Shown: positions 17,516-26,528, numbered from the stretch's first letter. The stretch: 64,000 nt of DNA from DUPU01 sp050952465 (GCA_050952465.1 JBMNKZ010000009.1:124001-188000), one strand, 5' to 3'. Numbers and translations are program-made. Notes: generated from the sequence alone by a model not told the origin.

Positions 17516-17580
17516 GATAAATCCCTTGACAATAAGGGATTTATCTTATTTTCTTAAAGAAATAAATTGCCAAATCCCTT
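17516..17580 (+). promoter_or_regulatory. Perfect stem-loop and repeated AAATCCCTT motif upstream of the 2-oxoacid oxidoreductase operon
   Basis: GATAAATCCCTT and AAGGGATTTATC form a perfect 12-bp stem with a 6-nt loop (17516-17545). AAATCCCTT occurs again at 17572-17580. The stem could end the AOR transcript, but the following TTATTTTCTT is a weak U-tract. The three motif copies lie 70-130 bp before the sigma-54 promoter, so an activator-binding role is equally possible. The rest of the 365-bp interval holds no gene. Confidence 0.5.
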
Positions 17581-17644
17581 TATTTTCTGCAGGAATTAGT
17601 TATCAGTGGCAAAAATCTTTACCAGACCTCAAAAATAAAGACTA

Positions 17645-17661
17645 TTGGCACGCATATTGCA
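17645..17661 (+). promoter_or_regulatory. Sigma-54 promoter of the 2-oxoacid oxidoreductase operon
   Basis: TTGGCACGCATATTGCA matches the -24/-12 consensus at essentially every position, with GG and GC 10 bp apart. The first gene starts about 75 bp downstream. Confidence 0.9.
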
Positions 17662-17734
17662 ATTATAATCATATGACACAGTTTTGTTTAAGCATGCAAG
17701 AATAACTCTATAGAGATGATCAAGGAGGCAGGAT

Positions 17735-17932
17735 ATGAAAAGATACACGGTCAGTGTCAACGAGAAACACTGTAAAGCGTGCGGCATCTGCATCGGGCTT
17801 TGTCCCAAGGAGGTTTTTGGGGAAGACTATCTGGGCAAAGCAGTAGTAAAAGACCCGGATCAATGTACTGGATGTAAAACATGCGAATTACATTGCCCGG
17901 ACTATTGTATCGAGGTAGGTGAAGTATCATGA
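17735..17932 (+). CDS. 2-oxoacid:ferredoxin oxidoreductase, ferredoxin (delta) subunit
   Basis: This is a 65-residue two-cluster ferredoxin. CKACGICIGLCPKEVF and CTGCKTCELHCPD give eight cluster cysteines. It is the standard small subunit of four-part 2-oxoglutarate or branched-chain 2-oxoacid oxidoreductases (KorD/VorD). AAGGAGG precedes the ATG, and its stop overlaps the next start (ATGA). Confidence 0.92.
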   Translation: MKRYTVSVNEKHCKACGICIGLCPKEVFGEDYLGKAVVKDPDQCTGCKTCELHCPDYCIEVGEVS

Positions 17933-19068
17933 CCAAGAAAAAAAATATAGAGCTGCTGCAAGGTAACGAAGCCTGCGCCTTGGGGGCATTGAGAGCAGGG
18001 GCGAGATTTTTTGCCGGATATCCCATTACCCCTAGTACTGAAATTGCCGAAGTTATGGCTAAAGAATTACCAAAGGTGGGGGGCAAATTTATTCAGATGG
18101 AAGACGAAATAGCCGGAATGGCAGCCACCATTGGTGCCAGCCTCACTGGTAAAAAAGCCCTTACTGCTACCAGCGGCCCCGGCTTCTCCTTGAAACAAGA
18201 AAATTTGGGTTATGCATGTCTAACGGAAATTCCTTGTGTGGTAGTAAATGTGATGCGGGGAGGGCCTTCTACCGGACTTCCTACCAGTCCGGCCCAAGGT
18301 GATGTAATGCAGGCCAAATGGGGCACCCACGGGGATCATCCCATTATTGCTCTTTCACCGTCCTCCATTAAAGAATGCTACACTTTAGCTGTAAAAGCCT
18401 TTAATTTGGCGGAAAAATATATGACCCCGGTGATTATCTTGATGGATGAGGTAATTGGCCACTTAAGAGAACCTTTAAATTTCGATGAAGTAGCGGACTT
18501 AGAGATCATTGAACGCAAAAAACCGGACACAACTCCGGACAAATACCAAGCCTATAATGGAGGTGAGGAAGGTATCCCTACCTTAGCTTCCTTTGGCACC
18601 GGTTACCGTTATCATGTCACGGGGCTTACCCATGACGAAAACGGCTACCCTACTATGGCACCAAAAGTAGTTGAAAGAATGAATTTAAGAATTGTCAATA
18701 AAATTCAGGAGCACGCGGAAGACATTATTGAGTTTGAAAGCCAAAACATAGAAGATGCCGAAATTGTGATTCTATCTTATGGGGGAAGTGCTCGGTCAGC
18801 CAAAGAAGCAAAGCAAAAATTAAATGCCGAAGGATTTAAAGTTGGCCTTTTCCGACCCATTACCATTTGGCCTTTCCCGGAAAAAGCAGTTAAGGAAATC
18901 GCTGAGGAAGTAAAAGCAATTGTTGTACCGGAAATGAACATGGGGCAGCTGAAAATGGAAGTAGAAAGAGTGGTTGGCGGAAAGACCCAAGTGATTGGGG
19001 TCAATAAAGTGGATGGAGAACTGGTGACCCCGGAAGAAATTATCGCTGTGGTGAAGGGGGTAGAGTAA
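17929..19068 (+). CDS. 2-oxoacid:ferredoxin oxidoreductase, alpha subunit
   Basis: The enzyme converts a 2-oxoacid plus CoA to acyl-CoA and CO2, reducing ferredoxin. This 379-residue subunit starts with GNEACALGALRAGARFFAGYPITPSTEIAE, the conserved pyrimidine-binding region of KorA/VorA. A C-terminal VVPEMNMGQL segment is also typical. Substrate (2-oxoglutarate, branched-chain or aryl 2-oxoacids) is not decided by sequence. The aminotransferase gene that faces the operon on the other strand suggests amino-acid-derived 2-oxoacids. Confidence 0.92.
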   Translation: MTKKKNIELLQGNEACALGALRAGARFFAGYPITPSTEIAEVMAKELPKVGGKFIQMEDEIAGMAATIGASLTGKKALTATSGPGFSLKQENLGYACLTEIPCVVVNVMRGGPSTGLPTSPAQGDVMQAKWGTHGDHPIIALSPSSIKECYTLAVKAFNLAEKYMTPVIILMDEVIGHLREPLNFDEVADLEIIERKKPDTTPDKYQAYNGGEEGIPTLASFGTGYRYHVTGLTHDENGYPTMAPKVVERMNLRIVNKIQEHAEDIIEFESQNIEDAEIVILSYGGSARSAKEAKQKLNAEGFKVGLFRPITIWPFPEKAVKEIAEEVKAIVVPEMNMGQLKMEVERVVGGKTQVIGVNKVDGELVTPEEIIAVVKGVE

Positions 19069-19889
19069 TGAAAGGGACTTATGAAAAGTATTTTAGAACT
19101 GAGAAACTCCCGCACATTTGGTGTCCCGGCTGTGGAAACGGGATTGTGCTGGCTGCTTTTGCCCGGGCCATGGAAGAGCTGGGAATAGACCAAGATGAGA
19201 CTGTGGTGGTATCCGGTATTGGCTGCTCCTCTAGGGCGACTACTTATGTTGACTTTAATACCCTTCATACCACCCATGGCCGTGCTTTAGCCTTTGCTAC
19301 AGGTGTAAAACTGGCCGAGCCTAGACTTAATGTTTTTGTTTTCATGGGTGACGGAGATGCCACGGCCATCGGTGGCAACCACCTGATTCATGCCTGCAGG
19401 AGAAATATTGATATTACAGCGATTATCATAAATAATAATATTTACGGCATGACCGGAGGACAATATTCCCCCCTGACTCCCATCGGTAAAAGGGCTACCA
19501 CCGCTCCCTATGGCATGATCGAAAGAAATTTTGATCTTTGCGAGCTGGTGAAAGGGGCAGGTGCGACTTATGTAGGGAGAAGTACCACTTATCATGCGAA
19601 AATGCTTACCGACCTGATCGTGGCCGGGGCCAAAAACAAGGGTTTCTCCGTGATTGAAGCCTTATCTCAATGCCCTGTGAGTTTTGGGCGAAGAAATAAA
19701 ATGAGAACTCCGTTGGAAATGATGCAGTGGGAAAAGGAGCATACCATTAATGTTAAAGCGGCCGCTAAACTTAAACCTGAAGACAGAGAAGGTCGAATCC
19801 TAATTGGTGAGCTTCATAAGAGTGAGGCACCAGAATATACCGCGGAATACGATCGATTAATTGCTAAAATACAGGGGGGAGGGAAATAA
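19068..19889 (+). CDS. 2-oxoacid:ferredoxin oxidoreductase, beta (TPP-binding) subunit
   Basis: This 273-residue subunit binds thiamine diphosphate and a [4Fe-4S] cluster. CPGCGNG (C19, C22), GIGCSSRA and the TPP motif GDGDATAIGGNH through NNNIYGMTGGQ are all present. It starts within the alpha-subunit stop codon (TAATG), so translation is coupled. Confidence 0.95.
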   Translation: MKGTYEKYFRTEKLPHIWCPGCGNGIVLAAFARAMEELGIDQDETVVVSGIGCSSRATTYVDFNTLHTTHGRALAFATGVKLAEPRLNVFVFMGDGDATAIGGNHLIHACRRNIDITAIIINNNIYGMTGGQYSPLTPIGKRATTAPYGMIERNFDLCELVKGAGATYVGRSTTYHAKMLTDLIVAGAKNKGFSVIEALSQCPVSFGRRNKMRTPLEMMQWEKEHTINVKAAAKLKPEDREGRILIGELHKSEAPEYTAEYDRLIAKIQGGGK

Positions 19890-19890
19890 G

Positions 19891-20427
19891 ATGGCTAATA
19901 GATGGGAAATCAGACTAAGCGGTACCGGCGGACAGGGTCTGATTTTGGCGGGCATTATTTTAGCGGAAGCAGGAATTATTGACGGATTTAACGCTGTTCA
20001 GTCCCAAAGTTATGGACCTGAAGCTCGGGGTGGTGCCAGTAAGGCCGAAGTGATCATTAGCGATGAGGAAATCAACTATCCCAAAATTGGCCATGCGGAA
20101 ATCCTTCTTGCTATGTCCCAAAAAGCCTATGATAAATACTCTCCTCAGGTGAAAGAGGGAGCCACCGTAATTATTGACAGCACCTTGGTAAAAAACGTAG
20201 AAGAGGTAGAGAACCAAAAAATATATCGAATTCCCATTACAGAAATGGCCAAAAAAGAAACCGGTCGAGAAATGACGGCAAATATTGTTGCTTTGGGCGT
20301 AATTGCCGGTATCACTAAAGTAGTATCTGAAGAAGCACTAAAAGAAGCAGTGTTGGATCGCATTCCAGCAGGCACAGAGGAAATGAACATAAAGGCATTA
20401 AGTGCCGGTTTAAAAGCGGGGAAATAA
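19891..20427 (+). CDS. 2-oxoacid:ferredoxin oxidoreductase, gamma subunit
   Basis: This 178-residue subunit has the GTGGQGLILAGIILAEA opening and the SYGPEARGGASKAEVIIS segment of KorC/VorC. I use the ATG at 19891, one base after the beta-subunit stop, with GGGGGAGGG upstream; a longer in-frame extension has no support. It is the last gene of the operon. Confidence 0.93.
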   Translation: MANRWEIRLSGTGGQGLILAGIILAEAGIIDGFNAVQSQSYGPEARGGASKAEVIISDEEINYPKIGHAEILLAMSQKAYDKYSPQVKEGATVIIDSTLVKNVEEVENQKIYRIPITEMAKKETGREMTANIVALGVIAGITKVVSEEALKEAVLDRIPAGTEEMNIKALSAGLKAGK

Positions 20428-20442
20428 TACGGTTAGTATCAA

Positions 20443-20491
20443 TAAGGGACGATTCTTTTGATTTTTGTAAATCAAGAAGAGTCGTCCCTTA
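20443..20491. terminator. Bidirectional terminator between the 2-oxoacid oxidoreductase operon and the aminotransferase gene
   Basis: A long stem pairs TAAGGGACGA plus the following TCTTTTGATTT with AAATCAAGAAGA plus TCGTCCCTTA, with few mismatches. A/T-rich flanks on both sides suit two convergent transcripts. Confidence 0.85.
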
Positions 20492-20538
20492 AATTTAAAC
20501 CTTTAGCAGTTTATGACAGTCCTAAATATCCGGATAAT

Positions 20539-21777
20539 CTATAGGGCTTTTTTAATTTTCGTGGCCAAACCGGGTAATTTATGACTAGGCACTCCGCAGA
20601 TGGCTACCCGTATTCCCTTTTCCATATTGACAACAAAAATATTGTCTTCCGCGAGTTTCTTGGTTGATGTTCGAGGATCCCGGGCAGGAACCGTAATAAA
20701 AAATCCGCTCTGATAGGGACAGGTTTCTAAACCTACACTTTTTGCTTCGTCCATAAAGATTTTTACCCGTTTTTCCATTATCCCCCGAATCGCGGTCTGT
20801 TCCTCTTCAATCTTAGCTCTGAGTTCCGGGTCTTTTACCACATCCGCTAATAACCTTTGGGCACTGCGGGTGCCGTTTGACCAGACGCCCCGGTTCGATA
20901 GGGAATTTACCTCAAAAAATTCATCCACTACTTCCGGGGAAGAGCTAAGTCCGACTACAGCCCCGGAACGCATTCCGTAGATAAGAAAAGATTTTGACAT
21001 GCTGTAAGCGATAGTGACGAAAATATTCTCCGGCAGTCCTCCAAAAAGACGGAGAAATCTTCTTGCCTCCCTTGATGGGCCGGAAAAATCAATATAAGCA
21101 ATATCCAAGAGCAGGGTAATCTTTTTTTGCTTATTTTGAGCACATACTTTAATAAAGTCCAGAACCTGGTTCCAATCAGTCTCTTTCATGCTGTAGCCGG
21201 TGGGGTTATGTGCAGGAGAGTTAAAGATAATCACTAGGTTATCTTGTTCTTTTAACACCTCTTCCACCTTATCTTGGAATCCTGCAATATCAAAATTATT
21301 ATTATCATCAAATAATGGGTAAACATCAATACCCCGGTGATGTTCCTGGGCTACGGTTCGGTAGCTTCCCCAAAAGTAATTTGGTACAAGAACTTTTTGC
21401 CCTGGTTCCAGATAATTAAAAATAACGTGCCGGATGGCTCCAGTGCCGCCTGGGGTGGCTACCGATTTAGCATAGGTGTTTTCCGGCATATTGCCCTGAA
21501 AAGTCATCTCAACAGCGGCCTGTAAAAAATCTGCATTCCCTTCAATTGCAGCATAATTCATTAAGTCCTCTGCGGACATTTGTTTTAAATGATTCTCCAC
21601 AGTAGGAAATGATGCAAACATTTCCTCCTCATTATAAATTACCCCTAAAGAGGCATTTACTACTCTGTCCTTTCCTACCTTGGCAATTGCTTCTCTGGCT
21701 GCCTGGGCAATGGCAAAAATCTGATCCGGTTTGTTTCCTTTTTTTGCTACATGGGCAGCGGCCATTAAAGTTGTCAT
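20539..21777 (-). CDS. Class I/II pyridoxal-phosphate aminotransferase (aromatic/aspartate type)
   Basis: This is a 412-residue fold-type-I aminotransferase. NSPAHNPTGYS and the PLP-lysine segment SMSKSFLIYGMRSG mark it as a class I enzyme near aromatic or aspartate aminotransferases. It converts amino acids to 2-oxoacids. GGAGGAAACT precedes the ATG. It converges on the 2-oxoacid:ferredoxin oxidoreductase operon, which could use its product. The upstream 140 bp is AT-rich, with several TATAAT-like sequences but no single convincing promoter. Confidence 0.9.
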   Translation of the reverse strand: MTTLMAAAHVAKKGNKPDQIFAIAQAAREAIAKVGKDRVVNASLGVIYNEEEMFASFPTVENHLKQMSAEDLMNYAAIEGNADFLQAAVEMTFQGNMPENTYAKSVATPGGTGAIRHVIFNYLEPGQKVLVPNYFWGSYRTVAQEHHRGIDVYPLFDDNNNFDIAGFQDKVEEVLKEQDNLVIIFNSPAHNPTGYSMKETDWNQVLDFIKVCAQNKQKKITLLLDIAYIDFSGPSREARRFLRLFGGLPENIFVTIAYSMSKSFLIYGMRSGAVVGLSSSPEVVDEFFEVNSLSNRGVWSNGTRSAQRLLADVVKDPELRAKIEEEQTAIRGIMEKRVKIFMDEAKSVGLETCPYQSGFFITVPARDPRTSTKKLAEDNIFVVNMEKGIRVAICGVPSHKLPGLATKIKKAL

Positions 21778-21969
21778 AGTTTCCTCCTTAAATAACTCTA
21801 TTCTTTAGCTAAATATTTAGCATATTAACACCAAATTTTTTGTCATATAATTGACACTTCTATATATTATACATCCATTCTATATGGTTGCAAACCGTGA
21901 CTTTTAAAAAATACTGTATACATGGAATGTGTTAAGAAGAAAGATAGCCTTGCTAATCTGCTACAACTA

Positions 21970-21998
21970 TTGTGCCTCAAGGGAACAAATGGTATAAT
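21970..21998 (+). promoter_or_regulatory. Sigma-A promoter of the pgeF-sepF cluster
   Basis: TTGTGC, a 17-bp spacer and TATAAT lie about 30 bp before the pgeF start. Confidence 0.7.
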
Positions 21999-22027
21999 AA
22001 CCAATAAGGTTTTTTTCGGAGTTAATA

Positions 22028-22858
22028 ATGATGGGCTTTATCAGGGAAGAAAAATTAGACACTTATTTTTATACGGTGCCTGCTTTTTCCGAGACGGGTT
22101 TGGTAGAACATGGTTTTACCTGCCGCCTTGGTGGGGTAAGCCAGGGGGATTTTGCTTCTTTTAACTTAGCTTTTCACGTAGGGGATAATCCAGAGTCGGT
22201 GAGAAAGAATCGCAGGAAAATGGTCAGCCTGCTGGGTAAAGATTTGGACTCATTGGTAGCAGGAGAGCAGGTGCATAGTAGTCATATACATATAGTAGAC
22301 GTTAATGACCGGGGACGGGGAAGTGCTTCTTATGACTCCTCCATTCCGGGTACTGATGCCCTAATTACCAATTTGCCGGGTATAATTTTAAGCTCATACT
22401 ATGCTGATTGCGTGCCGGTGTTTTTTTTAGATCCCATAAATAAGGTGATTGCTTTAGCCCATGCCGGCTGGAAAGGTACGGTACAGAACATTGCTGGTCT
22501 AACTATCCAAAAGATGACAGCACTTTTTGGCACTGATCCCTCAAATTGTTTAGCTGCCATTGGACCATCCATAGGCAAATGTTGTTTTCAAGTAGACCAG
22601 CCCGTTTTAGAAGAATTTGCCCGAGATATTGATCAGTATGAGAGGTTTTGCTGTTCCCAAGGGAAGGGAAAGTGGTTTCTTGATTTACCTGGGATAAATG
22701 AACATTTACTGGTGCAGCATGGATTAAAACATCAGAATATTACCCAAAGCGGTATTTGTACTTCCTGTCAGCATGAGATCTTTTATTCTTACCGGAAAGA
22801 TCAGGGTAAAACGGGGAGGCAAGCAGCACTAATGATGCTAAGAGAGAGGAGCTGTTGA
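22028..22858 (+). CDS. pgeF: Peptidoglycan editing factor PgeF (YlmD/YfiH, laccase-domain)
   Basis: PgeF is a copper/zinc amidase-like protein of the YfiH/YlmD family that removes wrongly incorporated residues from peptidoglycan precursors. The 276-residue product has GEQVHSSHI, SSYYADCVPVFF and AHAGWKGTVQNIAG, which carry the conserved His and Cys residues of the family. In Bacillus, ylmD starts the ylmD-ylmE-sepF run, as here. CGGAG precedes the ATG. Confidence 0.93.
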   Translation: MMGFIREEKLDTYFYTVPAFSETGLVEHGFTCRLGGVSQGDFASFNLAFHVGDNPESVRKNRRKMVSLLGKDLDSLVAGEQVHSSHIHIVDVNDRGRGSASYDSSIPGTDALITNLPGIILSSYYADCVPVFFLDPINKVIALAHAGWKGTVQNIAGLTIQKMTALFGTDPSNCLAAIGPSIGKCCFQVDQPVLEEFARDIDQYERFCCSQGKGKWFLDLPGINEHLLVQHGLKHQNITQSGICTSCQHEIFYSYRKDQGKTGRQAALMMLRERSC

Positions 22859-22861
22859 CTG

Positions 22862-23842
22862 ATGCCGCATCCTCGGAGGAAAACAAAAAGAAATCCTATT
22901 AGGGATAAAAATAACGGACACAATATCAAAAGGAAGTTGTTCCTCGTAGCAATTTTCATTATAGGAGCACTAATTCTCTATCAACCCATCAAGAACCTGG
23001 CGGTAAGTAAATTGATCCAGTATGGAACCGCTCAGTGGAAGGTTTTAGATAATAGTATCGCAAATGAAGCCGCCATCATTCGGGATGAAACCGTCATTAC
23101 CGCTCCCGCCCAAGGATTATTTGAACCTCTTGTGAACGAAGGGGAGAAGGTAGCGGCAGGGAAAACCATCGGGTATCTTAAGACACAAGGAGCGACAGAT
23201 AAAGCTGATTTCATAAAGTTACCGGTAAAAGCACCTCGAGCCGGATTGGTTTCTTTTCATCCTGATGGTTTGGAGGAAATTCTGAAACCGGATTTACTTA
23301 ATGATCTGGATATTGATAAGATTTCAGCTCTCTTAGAGGAAAGACAAGCATCTGTTTCCCGCTTTCCTCAGGTTGAGAGAGGGAAACCCGTTTGTAAAAT
23401 AGTGGATAACTTAATTAACCCGTATTTATATATTCAATGTCCCAGTACATCCCTTTGCACCTTGGAAAAGGGACAAGTAATGAAGGTTCGATTCCCCGAT
23501 GGAACTGCCGCAGAAATTAGGCTTTATGATGTAAAAAAAAGAAATGATCAATATGTTTTTATTGCGGAAATATTTAATGCCCCCGATTTTGACTTGAAAA
23601 ACAGGTTTATTCCAATAAATGTGGCAGCTGAAACATTCGAAGGGATAACCGTTTTAAAAGAAGCTTTAGTTAAAAGGAACGGGGAAGATGGTATCTATGT
23701 TCCCCGAAAGGGTATATGTAAATGGGTAAAGGTTGAAGTAAAAGGCTGTGTAGGCGAGGAGGCAGTAATATCCGGTTTGGATGCAGGGGCTCAGTATATT
23801 ATTAATCCCTCCTTAGTACATGAAGGCCAAAGAATAGATTAG
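22862..23842 (+). CDS. HlyD-family-like membrane-anchored protein
   Basis: This is a 326-residue protein with a basic N-terminus, one membrane span at about residues 24-42, and an extracellular part with a biotinyl-lipoyl-like hairpin (TAPAQGLFEPLVNEGEKVAAGKTIGYL in outline). Proteins of this type recur between ylmD and ylmE in Clostridia. The usual efflux partners are absent, so a role near the cell wall is more likely than drug export. Function is not established. Confidence 0.72.
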   Translation: MPHPRRKTKRNPIRDKNNGHNIKRKLFLVAIFIIGALILYQPIKNLAVSKLIQYGTAQWKVLDNSIANEAAIIRDETVITAPAQGLFEPLVNEGEKVAAGKTIGYLKTQGATDKADFIKLPVKAPRAGLVSFHPDGLEEILKPDLLNDLDIDKISALLEERQASVSRFPQVERGKPVCKIVDNLINPYLYIQCPSTSLCTLEKGQVMKVRFPDGTAAEIRLYDVKKRNDQYVFIAEIFNAPDFDLKNRFIPINVAAETFEGITVLKEALVKRNGEDGIYVPRKGICKWVKVEVKGCVGEEAVISGLDAGAQYIINPSLVHEGQRID

Positions 23843-23859
23843 TATGGGGGTGACTAAAC

Positions 23860-24552
23860 GTGTCTCAAGTTGCTGCTCAGATCGAAGTGATTAGAAATAA
23901 TATTCAGACCGCCCAAAACAAGAGTCCTAATGCTGCTAAAGATGTATTGCTTTTGGCGGTGACCAAGAATGTAGATGTAGATCGTATAAAATTGGCTTTA
24001 GATGCAGGAATTAATACTCTTGGGGAAAATAGGGTTCAGGAAATCATGCAAAAATATGATAAAATCCCTGGGAATGTGTCTTGGCACCTCATCGGTCACC
24101 TGCAGACGAATAAGGTTAAATACATTATTGATAAAGTAAGTCTCATCCATTCCTTAGAGAGCATTTCTTTGGCAAGGGAAATTAATAAAAGGGCGGAGAA
24201 GGCCGGTATCAAAATGCCGGTACTGGTTCAGGTAAATGTGGCAGATGAAGAAACCAAATATGGCCTCGCTCCAGAGGATACCATTGATTTCATCAAAGAA
24301 ATTATGGTTTTGCCTCATATTAAGATATCCGGTCTCATGACTATAGGGCCTTTGGTGGACAATCAAGAAGAAGTGCGGCCTATATTTAAAGAGTTGAGAA
24401 TGCTTCGGGATAGAATTCAACAATTAGAGCTCCCGGGGGTAGCGATGGACTATTTGTCGATGGGTATGACTAATGATTATCAGGTGGCAGTAGAGGAAGG
24501 TTCGAACATCGTCAGAGTGGGCAGTGCTATTTTTGGTGCTAGAATGATTTAG
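23860..24552 (+). CDS. ylmE: PLP homeostasis protein YggS/YlmE (COG0325)
   Basis: This is a 230-residue PLP-binding protein of the YggS/PROSC family, which maintains vitamin B6 and amino acid pools. LLLAVTKNVDVDRI contains the PLP-binding lysine, and GENRVQEIMQKY, WHLIGHLQTNKVKYI and SMGMTNDYQVAVEEGSNIVRVG follow in order. The start is GTG with GGGGGTGAC upstream. Confidence 0.95.
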   Translation: MSQVAAQIEVIRNNIQTAQNKSPNAAKDVLLLAVTKNVDVDRIKLALDAGINTLGENRVQEIMQKYDKIPGNVSWHLIGHLQTNKVKYIIDKVSLIHSLESISLAREINKRAEKAGIKMPVLVQVNVADEETKYGLAPEDTIDFIKEIMVLPHIKISGLMTIGPLVDNQEEVRPIFKELRMLRDRIQQLELPGVAMDYLSMGMTNDYQVAVEEGSNIVRVGSAIFGARMI

Positions 24553-24568
24553 CAGGGGAGGAAGAATT

Positions 24569-25024
24569 GTGGGCAAGATATTTGATAAAGTTTTAGGTGC
24601 TATTGGATTTGAAGTTGAAGAAGAAATTGAGGAAAATGAATCTCCATGGCCTGAACAAAACAGAGTGAAACGACAGAAAAAGGGTAACCTAGTAAGTTTA
24701 CCCGGACAAAGGCCGGTGACAATGATGCTTTTTAAGGCAGAATCATTCAACGAAATAGAAAATATTGCTCAGAATCTCAAAGAACGCCGTCCGGTAATTG
24801 TCAACTTTGATGATGTAGAAAAAGAAGTAGCCCAAAGGATGATTGATTTCTTAAGCGGTACGGTGTTTGCTTTGGATGGCACGGTGCAAAAGGTATCCCA
24901 AAGCACTTTTCTTTTTGCCACATGCAATGTTGATGTCGTAGGGCAAATTATTGAGGAAGAAAAAGAAAGAGCTTTTTTTAAGGGTTTTGCTTGGAACAGG
25001 AAAAAATCGGAGGAATTTAAGTGA
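24569..25024 (+). CDS. sepF: Cell division protein SepF
   Basis: SepF is a membrane-associated FtsZ partner that shapes the septum. The 151-residue protein has an N-terminal amphipathic start (GKIFDKVLGAIGFE), an acidic linker and the conserved core with ERRPVIVNFDDVEKEVAQRMIDFLSG and FLFATCNVDV. The start is GTG with AGGGGAGG. It overlaps proC by 4 bp. Confidence 0.94.
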   Translation: MGKIFDKVLGAIGFEVEEEIEENESPWPEQNRVKRQKKGNLVSLPGQRPVTMMLFKAESFNEIENIAQNLKERRPVIVNFDDVEKEVAQRMIDFLSGTVFALDGTVQKVSQSTFLFATCNVDVVGQIIEEEKERAFFKGFAWNRKKSEEFK

Positions 25025-25833
25025 ATATCAGAATAGGTTTTATTGGCTCAGGAGCTATGGCAGAAGCTTTTATTGCCGGACTTTTAGGAACTCATGAATA
25101 TACGTCTGATGCAGTTAATGCCAGCGACATAAATGAGAAAAGACTTCAATATCTTCAAGATAAATATAACATTAATGTGTTTGATAATAATTCTGATGTG
25201 GTGACCAATAGCGATGTGGTTATTTTAGCGGTTAAGCCTCAGAATATTAATGAAGTATTACGCCCATTAAAGGATATATTTGGGGCAAATCAGATGGTGA
25301 TATCTATTGTAGCAGGGGTTTCCATTGATACCTTATATAAATATATCCCTAAAGAGGTGGCGGTGGTTAGGGCTATGCCCAATACTCCTTGCCTAATTAG
25401 AAAAGGAGTAACGGCTTTAGCCTTTTCCGAGTATGTTAATGATAGGCAAAAGGAAATTGCTTTAAATATCATGGGTTTGGTAGGCCATGTGCATATATTG
25501 CCGGAAAAACTAATTAACGCAGTGACGGGTTTATCCGGCAGTGGCCCGGCTTACATATTCTTGGTTATTGAATCCTTATGTGATGCCGGAGTGCGGGCGG
25601 GACTGCCTCGTGATATTTCAATGGATATGGCAGTACAGACTATGATTGGGTCTGCCATTATGGTTGATAGTACTAAAACCCATCCGACAATCCTAAAGGA
25701 TAAAGTAATTACTCCTGGAGGAACAACCATTGCTGCTTTGCATGTGTTAGAACGTTCCGGTGTACGCGTTGCTTTTATGGATGCCGTTATCGCTGCCGCA
25801 GAACGTTCCCGAGAACTTGGCTTAGACAAATAA
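25021..25833 (+). CDS. proC: Pyrroline-5-carboxylate reductase
   Basis: ProC reduces pyrroline-5-carboxylate to proline with NAD(P)H. The 270-residue protein starts with the Rossmann motif GFIGSGAMAEAFI. AVKPQNI, VRAMPNTPC, TGLSGSGPAYIFL and TPGGTTIAALHVLE are characteristic. The start is GTG, overlapping the sepF stop. proC is frequently found in this cluster, but a link to the proline-betaine or hydroxyproline ideas elsewhere in the window is not implied. Confidence 0.95.
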   Translation: MNIRIGFIGSGAMAEAFIAGLLGTHEYTSDAVNASDINEKRLQYLQDKYNINVFDNNSDVVTNSDVVILAVKPQNINEVLRPLKDIFGANQMVISIVAGVSIDTLYKYIPKEVAVVRAMPNTPCLIRKGVTALAFSEYVNDRQKEIALNIMGLVGHVHILPEKLINAVTGLSGSGPAYIFLVIESLCDAGVRAGLPRDISMDMAVQTMIGSAIMVDSTKTHPTILKDKVITPGGTTIAALHVLERSGVRVAFMDAVIAAAERSRELGLDK

Positions 25834-25845
25834 AGGGGGAAAGAA

Positions 25846-26106
25846 ATGTCTGTCTTTTATGTAGTACGCATGGCATTTGAGGTTTTAAACTGGTTAATTA
25901 TAATCAGAGTCCTATTATCCTGGATCAGGCATGATCCATACCATCCTATTATTCGGTTTATCTATGAAACAACAGAGCCCATCTTAAAACCTTTCAGAAA
26001 GCTGATTCCGGTTCGACCAGGTATGCCCATTGACTGGTCTCCCTTTATCGCCATTATTGTCTTACAGTTTGTGGAACGAATGATTTTGGGCATGCTTATT
26101 AGATAA
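25846..26106 (+). CDS. ylmG: YggT/YlmG family membrane protein
   Basis: This 86-residue protein has two hydrophobic segments and the family motif LLSWIRHDPYHPIIRFIYETTEPIL with PFRKLIP. YlmG sits next to sepF in many Firmicutes and may act in septum or membrane organisation. Confidence 0.92.
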   Translation: MSVFYVVRMAFEVLNWLIIIRVLLSWIRHDPYHPIIRFIYETTEPILKPFRKLIPVRPGMPIDWSPFIAIIVLQFVERMILGMLIR

Positions 26107-26172
26107 AGGAATAACGGACAGGGAAAAATGCCTATCTCATATTAATAGATGGAAGTATGGAGAGAGCAGTAG

Positions 26173-26472
26173 ATGAGTACGATTAATGTTTCTGAAAAAG
26201 ACAACAAAGTATCCTTTAAAGTTAAAGTTCAGCCTCGAGCTTCCAAAAATGAGATGGCCGGAATAATGGGCGATGCGGTGAAATTACGCATTACGGCTCC
26301 ACCGGTGGATGGGGAGGCAAATAAGAGGGTAATTGAATTCTTTGCTGATTTATTTAAAGTACCTAAGACATCAGTGGCTATTGTTTCCGGCTTGTCCTCC
26401 CGAACAAAAGTGGTAGAGGTTTTCGGAGTGGAAGCAGCAGATGTACTAAAGAAACTTACTGGAAAGCTTTAA
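26173..26472 (+). CDS. DUF167 (YggU) family protein
   Basis: This 99-residue protein matches the DUF167 pattern: VKVQPRASKNE near the start, LRITAPPVDGEANKRVIEFFA, and IVSGLSSRTKVVEV. The function is unknown. It is the last gene of the ylm run here; ylmH and divIVA, which normally follow in Bacillus, are not present. Confidence 0.9.
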   Translation: MSTINVSEKDNKVSFKVKVQPRASKNEMAGIMGDAVKLRITAPPVDGEANKRVIEFFADLFKVPKTSVAIVSGLSSRTKVVEVFGVEAADVLKKLTGKL

Positions 26473-26488
26473 TAGCAAGGTTCAGGTA

Positions 26489-26528
26489 AAGCAAAAAACA
26501 GGTGGTTTTCCTGTATTTTGCTTTTTTT
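26489..26528 (+). terminator. Intrinsic terminator after the ylm cluster
   Basis: AAGCAAAAAACAGG pairs with CCTGTATTTTGCT around a short loop (one mismatch), and runs into seven T. Confidence 0.85.

Noticed and set aside
21922..22164. An 80-codon frame overlapping the pgeF promoter and 5' end
   Set aside because: It starts before the -35/-10 of pgeF and shares the DNA with the clear pgeF frame.
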